Positions 25,601 through 33,441 of a stretch of 50,450 bases of DNA are shown one piece after another. The notes under the pieces are model-generated. The model was not told where the DNA came from. It saw only the letters and a program-made list of their open reading frames with translations, and ran no database searches. The DNA lies in contig JAFPTC010000032.1 of NCBI GenBank assembly GCA_017400455.1, positions 1 through 50,450 of the forward strand. The letters are read 5' to 3'. The first letter of the stretch is position 1; each line of letters starts with the position of its first letter. Origin of the DNA: Prevotella sp. GTDB taxonomy: Bacteria > Bacteroidota > Bacteroidia > Bacteroidales > Bacteroidaceae. The translations under genes were made by a program, and so were the position numbers.

Positions 25601-28600
25601 ACAAGGGCGGCATCCGCCCGTTGAGTGTCACCATGACCCACTTCAACAAATATTACAAGAAGAATCAGACCGTGGTATTCGACCTGGAGAAGAACGACTG
25701 CCAACCGCGCTCCTACTACTTCTTTCGCGAGGCCGAATTCACCTTCGACATTCAACTCAACGTCACTGACGAGACCTACGTGGACGACGTCATGCTCTAC
25801 GTCTATTGTGGCCAGACACCCCACTCGCTGCAGGCCAAGTTCAACCCGCAGACGGGCCATTGGATGGCTTCCCACACGTTCAATGCCAGCAGCCTGCCCA
25901 CGCAGGTGGCCGTCTACGTCACCGACCATGCCCCGAAAATATTGGGCGAACAGGGCATCAGCGACCGCCTGCACTTCATGGATGTCATTATTGATGAAGC
26001 TCGCTCGGGCGTTGTCAGCGTTCAGCAACAGACGGAAGCCATTGACGGCATGACACCTGGCTCTGACGAGGAGCAGAAAGCTGTAGAAGATTTAATGGTT
26101 GAACTGGGCATCGACCCCAACGGAGGCGATGAAACCTCCTACCCCGACACCGAAGAGGGCTATCAGCAGTGGCTCAGCGATGCCCAAGCCGCAATAGCTG
26201 AGCTCGATGCCCTTTATAAGGAATACGAGCTGGATGGTTCGGGATGGACCATTACCGACCCCACACCCTTCAACCAGTTGGGCATAGTAGTGCCGGGCTA
26301 CACCATGTCGAAGCCATCGGCCGCTACACGCCAGTACGTAGAGGCACGCAGCCGGGCCACTCAGCCTGCACAGGCTGAGGAGAATCCCGATGTGCTGGAA
26401 TATACCGTGCCCTGCGAAAACGGCAGCAACGTCTTCATGCGCATGAACGACAATGGCTACACGCTGGTGCTGCTCGATGAAGACTTGCAGATTGACGTAG
26501 ACTTCAGCGCCATCAGCCCCGAGCTGGCTGCCAGCGTGTATGAGTTGCGGGCTGCCGCTCAGGAGCTGCAGCAGCTACAGGCTCAAGCCAGGTCATTGGC
26601 AGGCGAGTCAGAAGATGGCTTCATTGCCAGCATCATGAGGACGATGTCGAAGGTGAAGGACGCCATGTTGAAGCTGAACAGCACCCTCTCACAGTGGGCC
26701 GACTGGATGAACTATCGTGCCGAGAAATGTGAACAGGCCTACAAAGCGCTCAACAAGTCCACCCAGAAAAGCTGGGAACTGTTCCATAAGTGCAAGGCCG
26801 ACTGGGGTCCCCGTGCCGGCGACATCTATCGGTCGTTGCGCGGAAAGGCAAGCAAGGCCATGCAGGAAGCGGCCGAACTGAAGGAGCTGAAGGGCATGTT
26901 CGAGAAGTTGCGCGGCTCAAAAATCTTGGGTCCCATCTTTGCCGGTCTGTCGCTCTATGGCGACTACAACGATTTCGTTGACATCTGCATGAAAACCATC
27001 TCGGCCTATGAGAGTGTGCCCAAGCCCTGTCCCAAGGATCAGTCTAAGGCCGATGCCATTCTCGGCTCGCTGCGCGGGTGGGGCTCGGCACGCATCATCC
27101 AGAAGGGAGCGGCCGTCGTGGCCGACGTCACGTCGCTGGTCACCGCCATTACCGGCCTCATTGCCGGCATGCCCACCGGAGGCTTCAGCGTGGCCGTAGG
27201 AGCTGGAGTAACCATTGGCATCAGCGCAGCCAACTGGATTGGCGGCCTGGTGTTCGACTACGCTTATAAGGACTATTTTAAGGATATTAACCAGCGCATC
27301 AAAGAGCTACACTGCAGATGCGAGCCCAACGACCCCGACTGCAAGTGCCCGCCGGGTGACCACAGCGCCGAGTGCTGCAAGGGCGACAAGTGCTGTACAG
27401 GCCCTGGTTGCGGACCTCCACCGCCTCCTCCTGGCGGCACCCCCATCATGGACCCCTCGGGCTATGTCTTTGAGGCCGTGGCCTCCAACCGCGTGCAGGA
27501 TGCCCTGGCCAGCGTTTACTACAAGGACATCTATGAGGATATGTATGGCGACAGCCAGGAGCGCATCGTGCTCTGGGACGCTGAGGAGTTTGCCCAAGTG
27601 AACCCCATGCTGACCGACGAGAACGGCGAGTATGGCTGGGACGTGCCCGCCGGACTGTGGCAGGTGCGCGTGGTGAAGGACGGCTATCTCGACACACAGT
27701 CGGAGTGGCTGCCCGTGCCGCCGCCACAGCTCGACGTGAACCTGTCCATGACGCAGCCATCGGCCCCCGTGGTCAGTCGCGTCGTAGCCAGCGAGCAAGG
27801 CGTGGAAGTGGGTTTCGATAAGTATATGAAGCCAGCCCACCTGACGCCCAACAACATCTTCGTGACCCGTGCCGGCCAGAAGCTCGACGGCACCATACGC
27901 CTGCTGGACAGCGAGCGCACGCCCGACTCAACGAAGACCTTTGCCCGTCGCGTGCTGTTCGTGCCTGCACAGAAGCTAAGCGTCAACGAAAAGGTGCAGC
28001 TCACGGTAAAGGCCGGCGTGGAGAGCTATGCCAACGTGGGCATGGTGCAGGACTTCACTCAGGAGTTTGACGTGGAGCAGTGCGTGGCCGAGCTGGTGGC
28101 CGACAGCGTAGTGGGCATCCTCTATGGCGAGGAACACACGCTGGAGATTGCCGCACTGCCCGCCAGTGCCGCCGCCGGCCAGAAGGTGCTGGTGAGCTCG
28201 CTCAACAACGACATCGTAGGCCTGCAGCAAGAGAGCGTCACCCTCGACGCCAACGGACGCGCCACCCTGACCTTCAGCGGACGGGGCTATGGCACCACCG
28301 CCCTGCGCATGCAGCTGGCCGAAGATCCCGAGGTGCAGGCCATGACCGTGGTAGGCGTGCGCAGCAGCGAGGGCATGATGACCCGCATACCCACAGCATC
28401 GCTCATTAGCGGCATCGAGGTGAAATATGGCACCACGCTGCGCCTGCAGAGCGCCACCCCCGACGCACAGATTTACTACACGCTGGACGGCACCTGTCCG
28501 TGCGACAACCCCAACCGCCTGCGCTACGACGGCAGCATCGTCCTGACGAAGGACGTCACCGTGAAGGCCATGGCCGTGGCTCCGGGATATGCCGAGAGCG

Positions 28601-28794
28601 ACGTGGCCACCTTCACCTACAAGGTTATCATTCCCGAAGCCATCGAAACCGCAGATGGCGACCAGCAGCTTGACCCCGTTTACGACCTGAAAGGCGTACA
28701 GGTAGATGCCGAGAAGCCTATGAATAAAGGCGTCTACCTGAAACGGGGCAAAAAAGTGGTGGTGAACCCCTTAAAACGAAACATACATGAATAG
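22612..28794 (+). CDS. Giant (2060-residue) multidomain surface protein with hydrophobic and Cys-rich segments
   Basis: The signal peptide MKRLLSIISLCLLSAALFAQ sets the start at 22612. In order: an InlB-B-like repeat (about 22-105); a short BspA-type LRR/cap (about 140-300); beta-sandwich modules to about 1110; a mostly helical Ala/Gln/Glu-rich part (about 1150-1450). A glycine-rich hydrophobic stretch follows (about 1490-1545, VVADVTSLVTAITGLIAGMP...), then a segment with nine cysteines in about 36 residues (about 1567-1603) followed by six prolines. Next come a carboxypeptidase-regulatory-like module (VLWDAE...GWDVPAGLWQV...SEWLPVPPPQ), a bacterial Ig-like module (about 1720-1830), a chitobiase-type repeat (QIYYTLDGTCPCDNPNRLRY) and the shared C-terminal motif. 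No enzyme active site was seen. The next gene starts inside its last codons. Adhesion or delivery of the hydrophobic segment are possible roles; both are inference. Confidence 0.75.
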   Translation: MKRLLSIISLCLLSAALFAQQTYTLTVNTLPQGLGLVNVHIDGHGQPRTGTYSVPAGSSLYVYLQDMPSGWKVANWRTTQGTASLSPHPNSPTVELTMPAENLTLTAVMEFNPDNPDNPMPNGWYPAEGKLVIDYMNGQDFMSQCRKLIPDAADYALVQEVVAGGYTTYGDILSQMTAQNFPNLLRVDISRVNGQREDIGAWYYYRNLPWTELLLPPTVKRIRRNAFQDTWLEALTIYATTPPELSMEDIYNEQGQIIGQRQDAFPSSRDMTVYVPEESLPLYEAAPGWKEFNLLPIIEDAANLTVNVKPSVGSLADYFGMTLELLNVKSLLSRTMLISNRSAYKFATLPKNTQYQVRLLSSTGSVVGQVENVFLGEEDLMVDLAQLKRLCTLQLQVAQGATPVDQQKYSCLWLNSQGRVLSRSTQLGGIVEDETVQAVITLTDRELQANYRHRDTITISRPIDHQASGLSYQLKPMPTYRLTTTVQRADGQFLGRQSVRQNIYRVTSNGSELVRELTFSDLTPGGGISSGAIDPLPEGIYDVTVRVENTDLSTSSQRIQLYSDQTVDFRLSEAAGSTLRLAWRHYGVAGVSEQADAATYTDRQITEAAITIRDLTNGVELKNFSVRPGGTIRLQEQLEAGTQVEVTIGARGNAQFMPVSQTATINSDGSANLSITTRDFGSLSTVFRQTECTSVSVKVFDASGQLVASHLCNASNNHTFTRLPDGPYTVVFLDGSSSIASAMTSMADVEKLLVENSDFSRVAAVVASGTTAEAVAPAVPAMGDNVNFYTEANQTRISPKRSSMMAGLYQTLSMQAVFRPQYKGRISQVKAVFTVPDDIHFIEGSVLMNSLSTAYTYSDGQLTVPLLENKVLRFCVVPIAEGQRIISGKLTFLLDGEPCEQPLPTTAFSVEAANIRVPEVCVETTVPVVGTALPGADVTVVVNDEEVGTVRSNNQGEWQMNAPLSLTYNMAVNRVYAYYSGLDGSQLKTPVTSVTLDKGGIRPLSVTMTHFNKYYKKNQTVVFDLEKNDCQPRSYYFFREAEFTFDIQLNVTDETYVDDVMLYVYCGQTPHSLQAKFNPQTGHWMASHTFNASSLPTQVAVYVTDHAPKILGEQGISDRLHFMDVIIDEARSGVVSVQQQTEAIDGMTPGSDEEQKAVEDLMVELGIDPNGGDETSYPDTEEGYQQWLSDAQAAIAELDALYKEYELDGSGWTITDPTPFNQLGIVVPGYTMSKPSAATRQYVEARSRATQPAQAEENPDVLEYTVPCENGSNVFMRMNDNGYTLVLLDEDLQIDVDFSAISPELAASVYELRAAAQELQQLQAQARSLAGESEDGFIASIMRTMSKVKDAMLKLNSTLSQWADWMNYRAEKCEQAYKALNKSTQKSWELFHKCKADWGPRAGDIYRSLRGKASKAMQEAAELKELKGMFEKLRGSKILGPIFAGLSLYGDYNDFVDICMKTISAYESVPKPCPKDQSKADAILGSLRGWGSARIIQKGAAVVADVTSLVTAITGLIAGMPTGGFSVAVGAGVTIGISAANWIGGLVFDYAYKDYFKDINQRIKELHCRCEPNDPDCKCPPGDHSAECCKGDKCCTGPGCGPPPPPPGGTPIMDPSGYVFEAVASNRVQDALASVYYKDIYEDMYGDSQERIVLWDAEEFAQVNPMLTDENGEYGWDVPAGLWQVRVVKDGYLDTQSEWLPVPPPQLDVNLSMTQPSAPVVSRVVASEQGVEVGFDKYMKPAHLTPNNIFVTRAGQKLDGTIRLLDSERTPDSTKTFARRVLFVPAQKLSVNEKVQLTVKAGVESYANVGMVQDFTQEFDVEQCVAELVADSVVGILYGEEHTLEIAALPASAAAGQKVLVSSLNNDIVGLQQESVTLDANGRATLTFSGRGYGTTALRMQLAEDPEVQAMTVVGVRSSEGMMTRIPTASLISGIEVKYGTTLRLQSATPDAQIYYTLDGTCPCDNPNRLRYDGSIVLTKDVTVKAMAVAPGYAESDVATFTYKVIIPEAIETADGDQQLDPVYDLKGVQVDAEKPMNKGVYLKRGKKVVVNPLKRNIHE

Positions 28795-31426
28795 CAAGAA
28801 ACTATTTGGCTGGCTATTGTTGCCGGCATTAGCCCTCCTCATGGGGGCCTGCGAGGAGAGCAATGACGAGGCCGAAGGCGGCTCTGGGGAAAAGACGGAG
28901 ACGGCCTTCGAGGCCATACCCACCACGTCGACCGTGACGGCGAAGGATTTCCAGATGAGCGACATCGACGCCCTGGTGGAGCTGTCGCTGAAGATGGAGG
29001 GCTTGCGCGTGCAGTATGCCAAGATGATGAGCAACGGCTGGCATGGCGAGCTGTACAGCGGACCAGGACAGTTCACCGACGGACAGAAGTTCTACGACTA
29101 CGTGGCCGACCTGCTCGACAATGAAGAAGCCTACACCGCAGCCCTGAAGCGGCTGGAGCAGGACGGCATCCTGACAAAGTCCACCATCACGCGTGGCATC
29201 ATGCTCGACTTCGCCAACTGGTGCTACAGCCTGAATGCTCCGAAGGAAGTGGCCTACGAACGCATGCTCACCATCCTTAACAAGAACAAGGTGATGGGCA
29301 ACATGGCTGCCATGCAGCGGCTGTTCAACGCTGTACCCGACAAGCACAAGTGCGGCGAGACCGATGCCCGCACGTGGTTCGTCAACCTCTATAACGGCGA
29401 CTACAAGAACAAGTGCATGAGCATCCACGACGCATGGCTCATCGAGGGTGAGGGTGAGGGTAGCGGCAACGACGCTGTGGCACAGTATTTCGACACCTAT
29501 GCCGCTCTCTACGACAACGGCCCCGGCAACCCCCGCTGGAAGGACAGCCACGAGGTAATCAAGGATGTGGCCGAGAAGGGCGGTACCTTCTACGTGTCGT
29601 GCGTCGATGAAGTGACAGGCGGCTACGTAGGCAAGTGGGTGGACATCAACGACATCTCGGAAGAGACCATCCGTCTGGCCAAGAAGATCAAGGAAGGAAA
29701 AGCCACCACCAGCGACCTGAAGCGCTTCGCAGCCACCCTGGGCAGCAAGTACGTCAAGGACAAGGCCGGCGACTTCATCGGCGAAGATCCAGGCGGGCTG
29801 GAGAAGCTGGCCGGCGAGATTACCGACTATGTCACGGCAAATGCTATCGAGGCTGCCGACGAGGAGATAGCCGAGGAGCTGGGCATGAACCTCTATGAGA
29901 TACAGAAGAACTCGCCGCAGGGCACGTTGGTGACCATCATCGAGGACGTGAAGGCCGGCAACGTCACCATCGGCTTCCCTAACAAGGACGGCGATACACA
30001 CATCGTCACCAAGCCGGGCGAAAAGAACGTCACCGTGGTGACTACCGACGGCGAACGCATTACGCAGAAAGTGCCCGAACAGAAGCCTGGCAAGGTGGAG
30101 GTGGAGGCCCAGCCCCAAGAGACGAAGGCCACCATCAAGCTGTCGCCCGAGAAAGTCGACATGGTGGCTACGGGCGGCAAGACCACAGTAGAAATCCTGA
30201 CCAACTGCCCCTACGCCCGCTTTCGTTTCAACGGCAAGGAGCCCGACTGGCTGAGTGTAAGCCGCAAGGGCAAGATGCTGACTCTTGACGCGAAGGCCAA
30301 CGACAGCGAGCAACCACGCTCGGTCACCTTCAGGGTTGATGTGTCGTTCGACGGAAAGAATGCCGACACCAGCGCCAACATCACCATAACGCAGGCGGGC
30401 TTCAAGGAGGAAGACGACCGACCGCAGATAGAGGCCAACCAGACGGAGTTGCTGTTCGATGCCAAGGGAGGCTCACAGACGGTAAAACTCGACGTGAAGA
30501 CCTACGAATACTATGGCGGCTTTGCCGATGACGACTGCGAGGACTGGGTCACCGTGAAGAGCAACGGCTCCCAGGTCAGCCTCACCATCACCGTTGCTGC
30601 CAACAAGACGGACCAGGAGCGTACGGGCACCATCTACGCTTTTGCCACCAACAAAAGCCATGTGGAGACGGAGGACGACTATGTGCTGCTGCCCATCACC
30701 GTCAGGCAGGCGGCAGGAGACAACACTCAAGAAGAAAGCCCACAATGGAGCATATTTGGTGCTTATGTCAATATTAACTTGTGTTCATACCTAAAAGGTA
30801 CAGCTTTCTATCGCGTAGTTGAGATAGGCAACGTTCAAGTCACAACATACTACGATGGGGCAGAATTTACTGCCACCCCGAATGGCAAGGGATTGGACGT
30901 GAAAGTGGAGTACAACCACGACAATGGACCGCTCTCCGATGGTTTGACGGAGCATAAGCACAAAATAGGTTCGTTCACCGTTGACGACCTTTCACTGCTG
31001 GAAAGCAAAGAAGCAAAGGTAAGCAACGTGAAATTTGAGTCTGTTTATACCTATAACTCTCCTAATTCACGTGATGTCACGTCAACCAGAGAGGAGAGCC
31101 GCTTTGCTTCCGATGCAGTACTTCCCATTACTTCTTTCGATTATTCGGACTATAGTTCACGAGATGACTATGACATTGAGATATGGTGGCGAGTGGATGG
31201 AGAAGACGTCACCTATACTGACTTCTTCTGGAAGTACACCGTCACGCACAAAGATGAAAAAACGGATGTATACGAGAGCCATGACGTGGTGGAAGCATTC
31301 GAAGACGGTACTCCAATATCGAAGGACTTCTCGGTAGTTCTTATGCTGAAGAAGGTGAATAAGAGCCAAGCCACCCGCTCCGACCTCACGATGCTTGAAC
31401 GCGTGATACGCGCCATGGAAAAGTAA
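28787..31426 (+). CDS. BACON-domain surface lipoprotein
   Basis: This 879-residue protein starts with a lipoprotein signal (LALLMGAC, Cys22) followed by EESNDEAE. Such an acidic run is the usual signal for moving Bacteroidetes lipoproteins to the outer surface. Residues of about 40-370 are mostly helical and I do not recognise them. Two BACON domains follow at about 450-540 and 545-645 (WLSVSRKGKMLTLDAKAND...ITQAG and WVTVKSNGSQVSLTITVAANKTDQERTGTI...VRQAAG). These often bind carbohydrate or mucin. The last 230 residues form an unrecognised module. From about base 30740 the composition becomes clearly more AT-rich, suggesting a replaced C-terminal module. The gene overlaps the giant gene by 8 bases and is probably translated with it. 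Confidence 0.82.
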   Translation: MNSKKLFGWLLLPALALLMGACEESNDEAEGGSGEKTETAFEAIPTTSTVTAKDFQMSDIDALVELSLKMEGLRVQYAKMMSNGWHGELYSGPGQFTDGQKFYDYVADLLDNEEAYTAALKRLEQDGILTKSTITRGIMLDFANWCYSLNAPKEVAYERMLTILNKNKVMGNMAAMQRLFNAVPDKHKCGETDARTWFVNLYNGDYKNKCMSIHDAWLIEGEGEGSGNDAVAQYFDTYAALYDNGPGNPRWKDSHEVIKDVAEKGGTFYVSCVDEVTGGYVGKWVDINDISEETIRLAKKIKEGKATTSDLKRFAATLGSKYVKDKAGDFIGEDPGGLEKLAGEITDYVTANAIEAADEEIAEELGMNLYEIQKNSPQGTLVTIIEDVKAGNVTIGFPNKDGDTHIVTKPGEKNVTVVTTDGERITQKVPEQKPGKVEVEAQPQETKATIKLSPEKVDMVATGGKTTVEILTNCPYARFRFNGKEPDWLSVSRKGKMLTLDAKANDSEQPRSVTFRVDVSFDGKNADTSANITITQAGFKEEDDRPQIEANQTELLFDAKGGSQTVKLDVKTYEYYGGFADDDCEDWVTVKSNGSQVSLTITVAANKTDQERTGTIYAFATNKSHVETEDDYVLLPITVRQAAGDNTQEESPQWSIFGAYVNINLCSYLKGTAFYRVVEIGNVQVTTYYDGAEFTATPNGKGLDVKVEYNHDNGPLSDGLTEHKHKIGSFTVDDLSLLESKEAKVSNVKFESVYTYNSPNSRDVTSTREESRFASDAVLPITSFDYSDYSSRDDYDIEIWWRVDGEDVTYTDFFWKYTVTHKDEKTDVYESHDVVEAFEDGTPISKDFSVVLMLKKVNKSQATRSDLTMLERVIRAMEK

Positions 31427-31466
31427 TGTAGCGCTGCTTAACGCTTACTATTGAGGGGGTGTCTCG
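31427..31466. other. Short spacer before repeat copy B
   Basis: Forty bases between the BACON gene stop and the structured repeat. No hairpin terminator was recognised here, so the repeat itself may end transcription. Confidence 0.4.
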
Positions 31467-31739
31467 CCGCCCCTGCCATGCTTTTTCACTCAGAAGACCC
31501 TGTCTGCCGAAACGGGAGAAAGGGAAAAAGGGAAAAAGGCACTGGGTAATAGGGAAAAGGCACTGGGTAATAGGGAAAAGGCACTGGGTAATAGGGAAAA
31601 AGGTACTGGTTTGCCAGATTCGGGCGGCCGCTCTCATTAATAAGGGCGGCCGCCCTTATTAATGAGAGCGGCCGGTCTTATATGTGTGGGCGTGCGCTGA
31701 ATCCCGAGTTTTATTCAGTCGGTCTTATGTGGCTTATTT
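31467..31739 (+). repeat. Structured interspersed repeat, copy B, with 50-bp perfect palindrome
   Basis: It shares with copies A and C the CCCCTGCCATGC...GAAACGGGAG block, the GGTAATAGGGAAAAAGGTAC block, the CTGAAT...ATTCAG hairpin and the TCTTATGTGGC end. Copy B lacks the 5' GCGGTTGCAAATC block. It contains three tandem units of a 21-base repeat (AAGGCACTGGGTAATAGGGA, about 31540-31603). Its core, 31625-31674, is a perfect 50-bp palindrome (left arm begins CGGCCGCTCTCATTAATAAG). Its 3' end runs over the comEC stop codon (31734-31736). Confidence 0.9.
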
Positions 31740-33113
31740 GGCGGCGGATTTCAGGCTCAGGATGAAGAGGAGCACGCCTATGCAGACATAGGCCATGACC
31801 ACCTGCAGGGGCGAGGGGTGGAGGCCGCTGATGCTGGCCAGAGGCAGGCGCGACTCCCACTCAAGGAAAGCGTTGAGCACCTCCACCACCCACAGCAGCG
31901 CGCCGCCCAGGGCGGGCACCACCAGCACCAGCACGGCGCCGTGGAGGATGACCGTGGCCAGGGGGATGACCACCAGGTTGGTGAGCAGGAACCACACGGG
32001 CAGCTGGCCAAAATAATAGGCCACCAAGGGCGCCGTGCCCAGCTGGGCCGAGAACGAGACGGCCGCCAGGTCGTAGACCCACTTCACGGGCCAGTGCTCC
32101 ATGAGCCAGCGGGTGGAGATGAGGCCCTTAAAGAAGGGGTCGAAGAGGAGGATGGCCAGCATGGCCATGAACGACAGCTGGAAACCCACGTCGAAGAGCG
32201 AGGCGGGGCTGACCAAGAGCATGACCAGGGCCGTGAAGCTGAGCACGCCCAGCGACGAGCGCCGACGGCCGCCAAGCGAGAAGAGGGCATAGACGGTGAG
32301 CATGGTGGCGGCTCGCACCACGCTGACCGACAGGCCCGTGAGCAGGGCGTAGGCCCAGATGGCCAGCACCACCAGCACCTGGGTGAGCCACCAGCGGCGG
32401 CGGCCCAGCGTGAGGCGCGACAGCAGCAGGTAGATGATGCTCAGGTGCAGTCCGCTGAGGGCCAGCACGTGGGAGGCGCCGCTGCTGCTGTAGGTCTGGC
32501 GCAGGTCTCGCGTCAGGGCCGACTTGTCGCCCAGCACCATGGCCGCCAGCACGGCCTGCGCCTCGTCGTCGCCCTCCATGCTGCGATAGCGCTCCAGCAG
32601 CCTGCCGCGCCACTGCAAGGCCCTGATGCGCAGTCGCTGAAGGCTCGTCGCGTGGTTGAAGGCATCGCCGCCCGGGCGCCAGTCGCTGCGGCCAATGAAC
32701 TGGCCGTCGTGGATGCGGACCATCAGGTTCTGGCCCACGTGCAGCTGCTGGCTGCGCTCGTCGCTCCACAGGTAGCAGCGGCGGCGTTCGCCCGTGGCGG
32801 GCAGCAGCAACTCTGCCATAATGGTCTTGGGCCGCTGCGCCGGAGCCGACGCCACCACCGCCTCGGTCCACGTGCCGTCGGCCACGCGGGGCTCGTCGGC
32901 TGGCGACAGCAGCATGCCTAACAGCAGGAAGCCCGCCCCAAGGGCCGCGCTCTGCCATAAGGGCCACCGCCCCAGGAAGAGGGCCGCCACAATGGCCCCC
33001 GCCAGCAGGCAAAGCACCCCCACGGCGCTCAGCGGCATGCCCACGGCAATGCCCGCTGCCAAGCTGGCGGCCGGCAGCAGCAATGGGGCATGGAACGGAT
33101 GTTGGTGCATCAT
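31734..33113 (-). CDS. comEC: ComEC/Rec2-type DNA channel protein, lacking the metallo-beta-lactamase domain
   Basis: This 459-residue polytopic membrane protein has the ComEC core: an N-terminal OB-like region (about 80-150), then the competence domain with the conserved ASHVLALSGLHLSI (about 220) and LLTGLSVSVVRAATMLTVYAL (about 260) segments, and several membrane helices. ComEC carries single-stranded DNA across the inner membrane during natural transformation. The C-terminal metallo-beta-lactamase-like domain of full-length (about 700-750 residue) ComEC is absent; short forms are seen in Bacteroidetes. The stop codon lies inside the end of structured repeat copy B. An array of promoter-like repeats stands in front of it. 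Confidence 0.85.
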   Translation of the reverse strand: MMHQHPFHAPLLLPAASLAAGIAVGMPLSAVGVLCLLAGAIVAALFLGRWPLWQSAALGAGFLLLGMLLSPADEPRVADGTWTEAVVASAPAQRPKTIMAELLLPATGERRRCYLWSDERSQQLHVGQNLMVRIHDGQFIGRSDWRPGGDAFNHATSLQRLRIRALQWRGRLLERYRSMEGDDEAQAVLAAMVLGDKSALTRDLRQTYSSSGASHVLALSGLHLSIIYLLLSRLTLGRRRWWLTQVLVVLAIWAYALLTGLSVSVVRAATMLTVYALFSLGGRRRSSLGVLSFTALVMLLVSPASLFDVGFQLSFMAMLAILLFDPFFKGLISTRWLMEHWPVKWVYDLAAVSFSAQLGTAPLVAYYFGQLPVWFLLTNLVVIPLATVILHGAVLVLVVPALGGALLWVVEVLNAFLEWESRLPLASISGLHPSPLQVVMAYVCIGVLLFILSLKSAAK

Positions 33114-33132
33114 GGCGTAGAAAAAGTAGTGG

Positions 33133-33163
33133 CAAAGTTACGAAAAAACGAGAGTAAAACAAA
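33133..33163 (-). promoter_or_regulatory. comEC promoter within a repeated promoter cassette
   Basis: On the minus strand: TTTG (33160-33163), 19 bases, then TAACTTTG (33133-33140), 19 bases before the ATG. The intervening sequence CTCTCGTTTTTTCG is the same as in the kduI promoter. Confidence 0.8.
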
Positions 33164-33360
33164 AGAAATTTATTTCTTTTTTTTGCCGAGTGCCGAGGAG
33201 TTTCCTTGAGCAAAGCGAAAAACTTCGCGCTGTAAGCGCAAAGTTACGGAAAAACGAGAGAAATGCAAAAGAAAATCGAGATTTTCTTTTCATTTGCGAG
33301 TGCCAAGTAAGTTCGGCGAAGCCAAAGTTACGCAAAAACGAGAGAAATGCAAAAGATTTT
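33133..33360 (-). repeat. Three tandem promoter-like repeat units upstream of comEC
   Basis: Three minus-strand copies of a TTTTG...CTCTCGTTTTT-CGTAACTTTG unit end at about 33133, 33240 and 33324. The first and third keep the exact 19-base -33/-7 spacing; the second has an extra T (TAACTTTTG). A/T-rich hairpins of the AAAAGAAAT...ATTTCTTTT kind lie between. No gene was found in 33114-33441. Confidence 0.75.
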
Positions 33361-33393
33361 CCCTTTTTTTGCTTCTAATATATTTAAAATGTG

Positions 33394-33401
33394 TAACTTT
33401 G
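33394..33401 (+). promoter_or_regulatory. -7 element for the M16 peptidase
   Basis: TAACTTTG, 40 bases before the ATG at 33442. A TTTG stands 22 bases upstream, slightly too far for the consensus. Confidence 0.5.
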
Positions 33402-33441
33402 TACCCAAATTGCGTTTAATTTAATCATTCAAAAAACGAAG

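Noticed and set aside
28829-30313. Minus-strand open frame of 494 codons
   Set aside because: Antisense to the BACON lipoprotein gene; composition is Val/Leu/His-rich as expected for a mirror frame.
31467-31739. Insertion sequence
   Set aside because: No transposase frame in any of the three copies, and no clear terminal inverted repeats or target duplication could be seen; recorded as a structured repeat instead.
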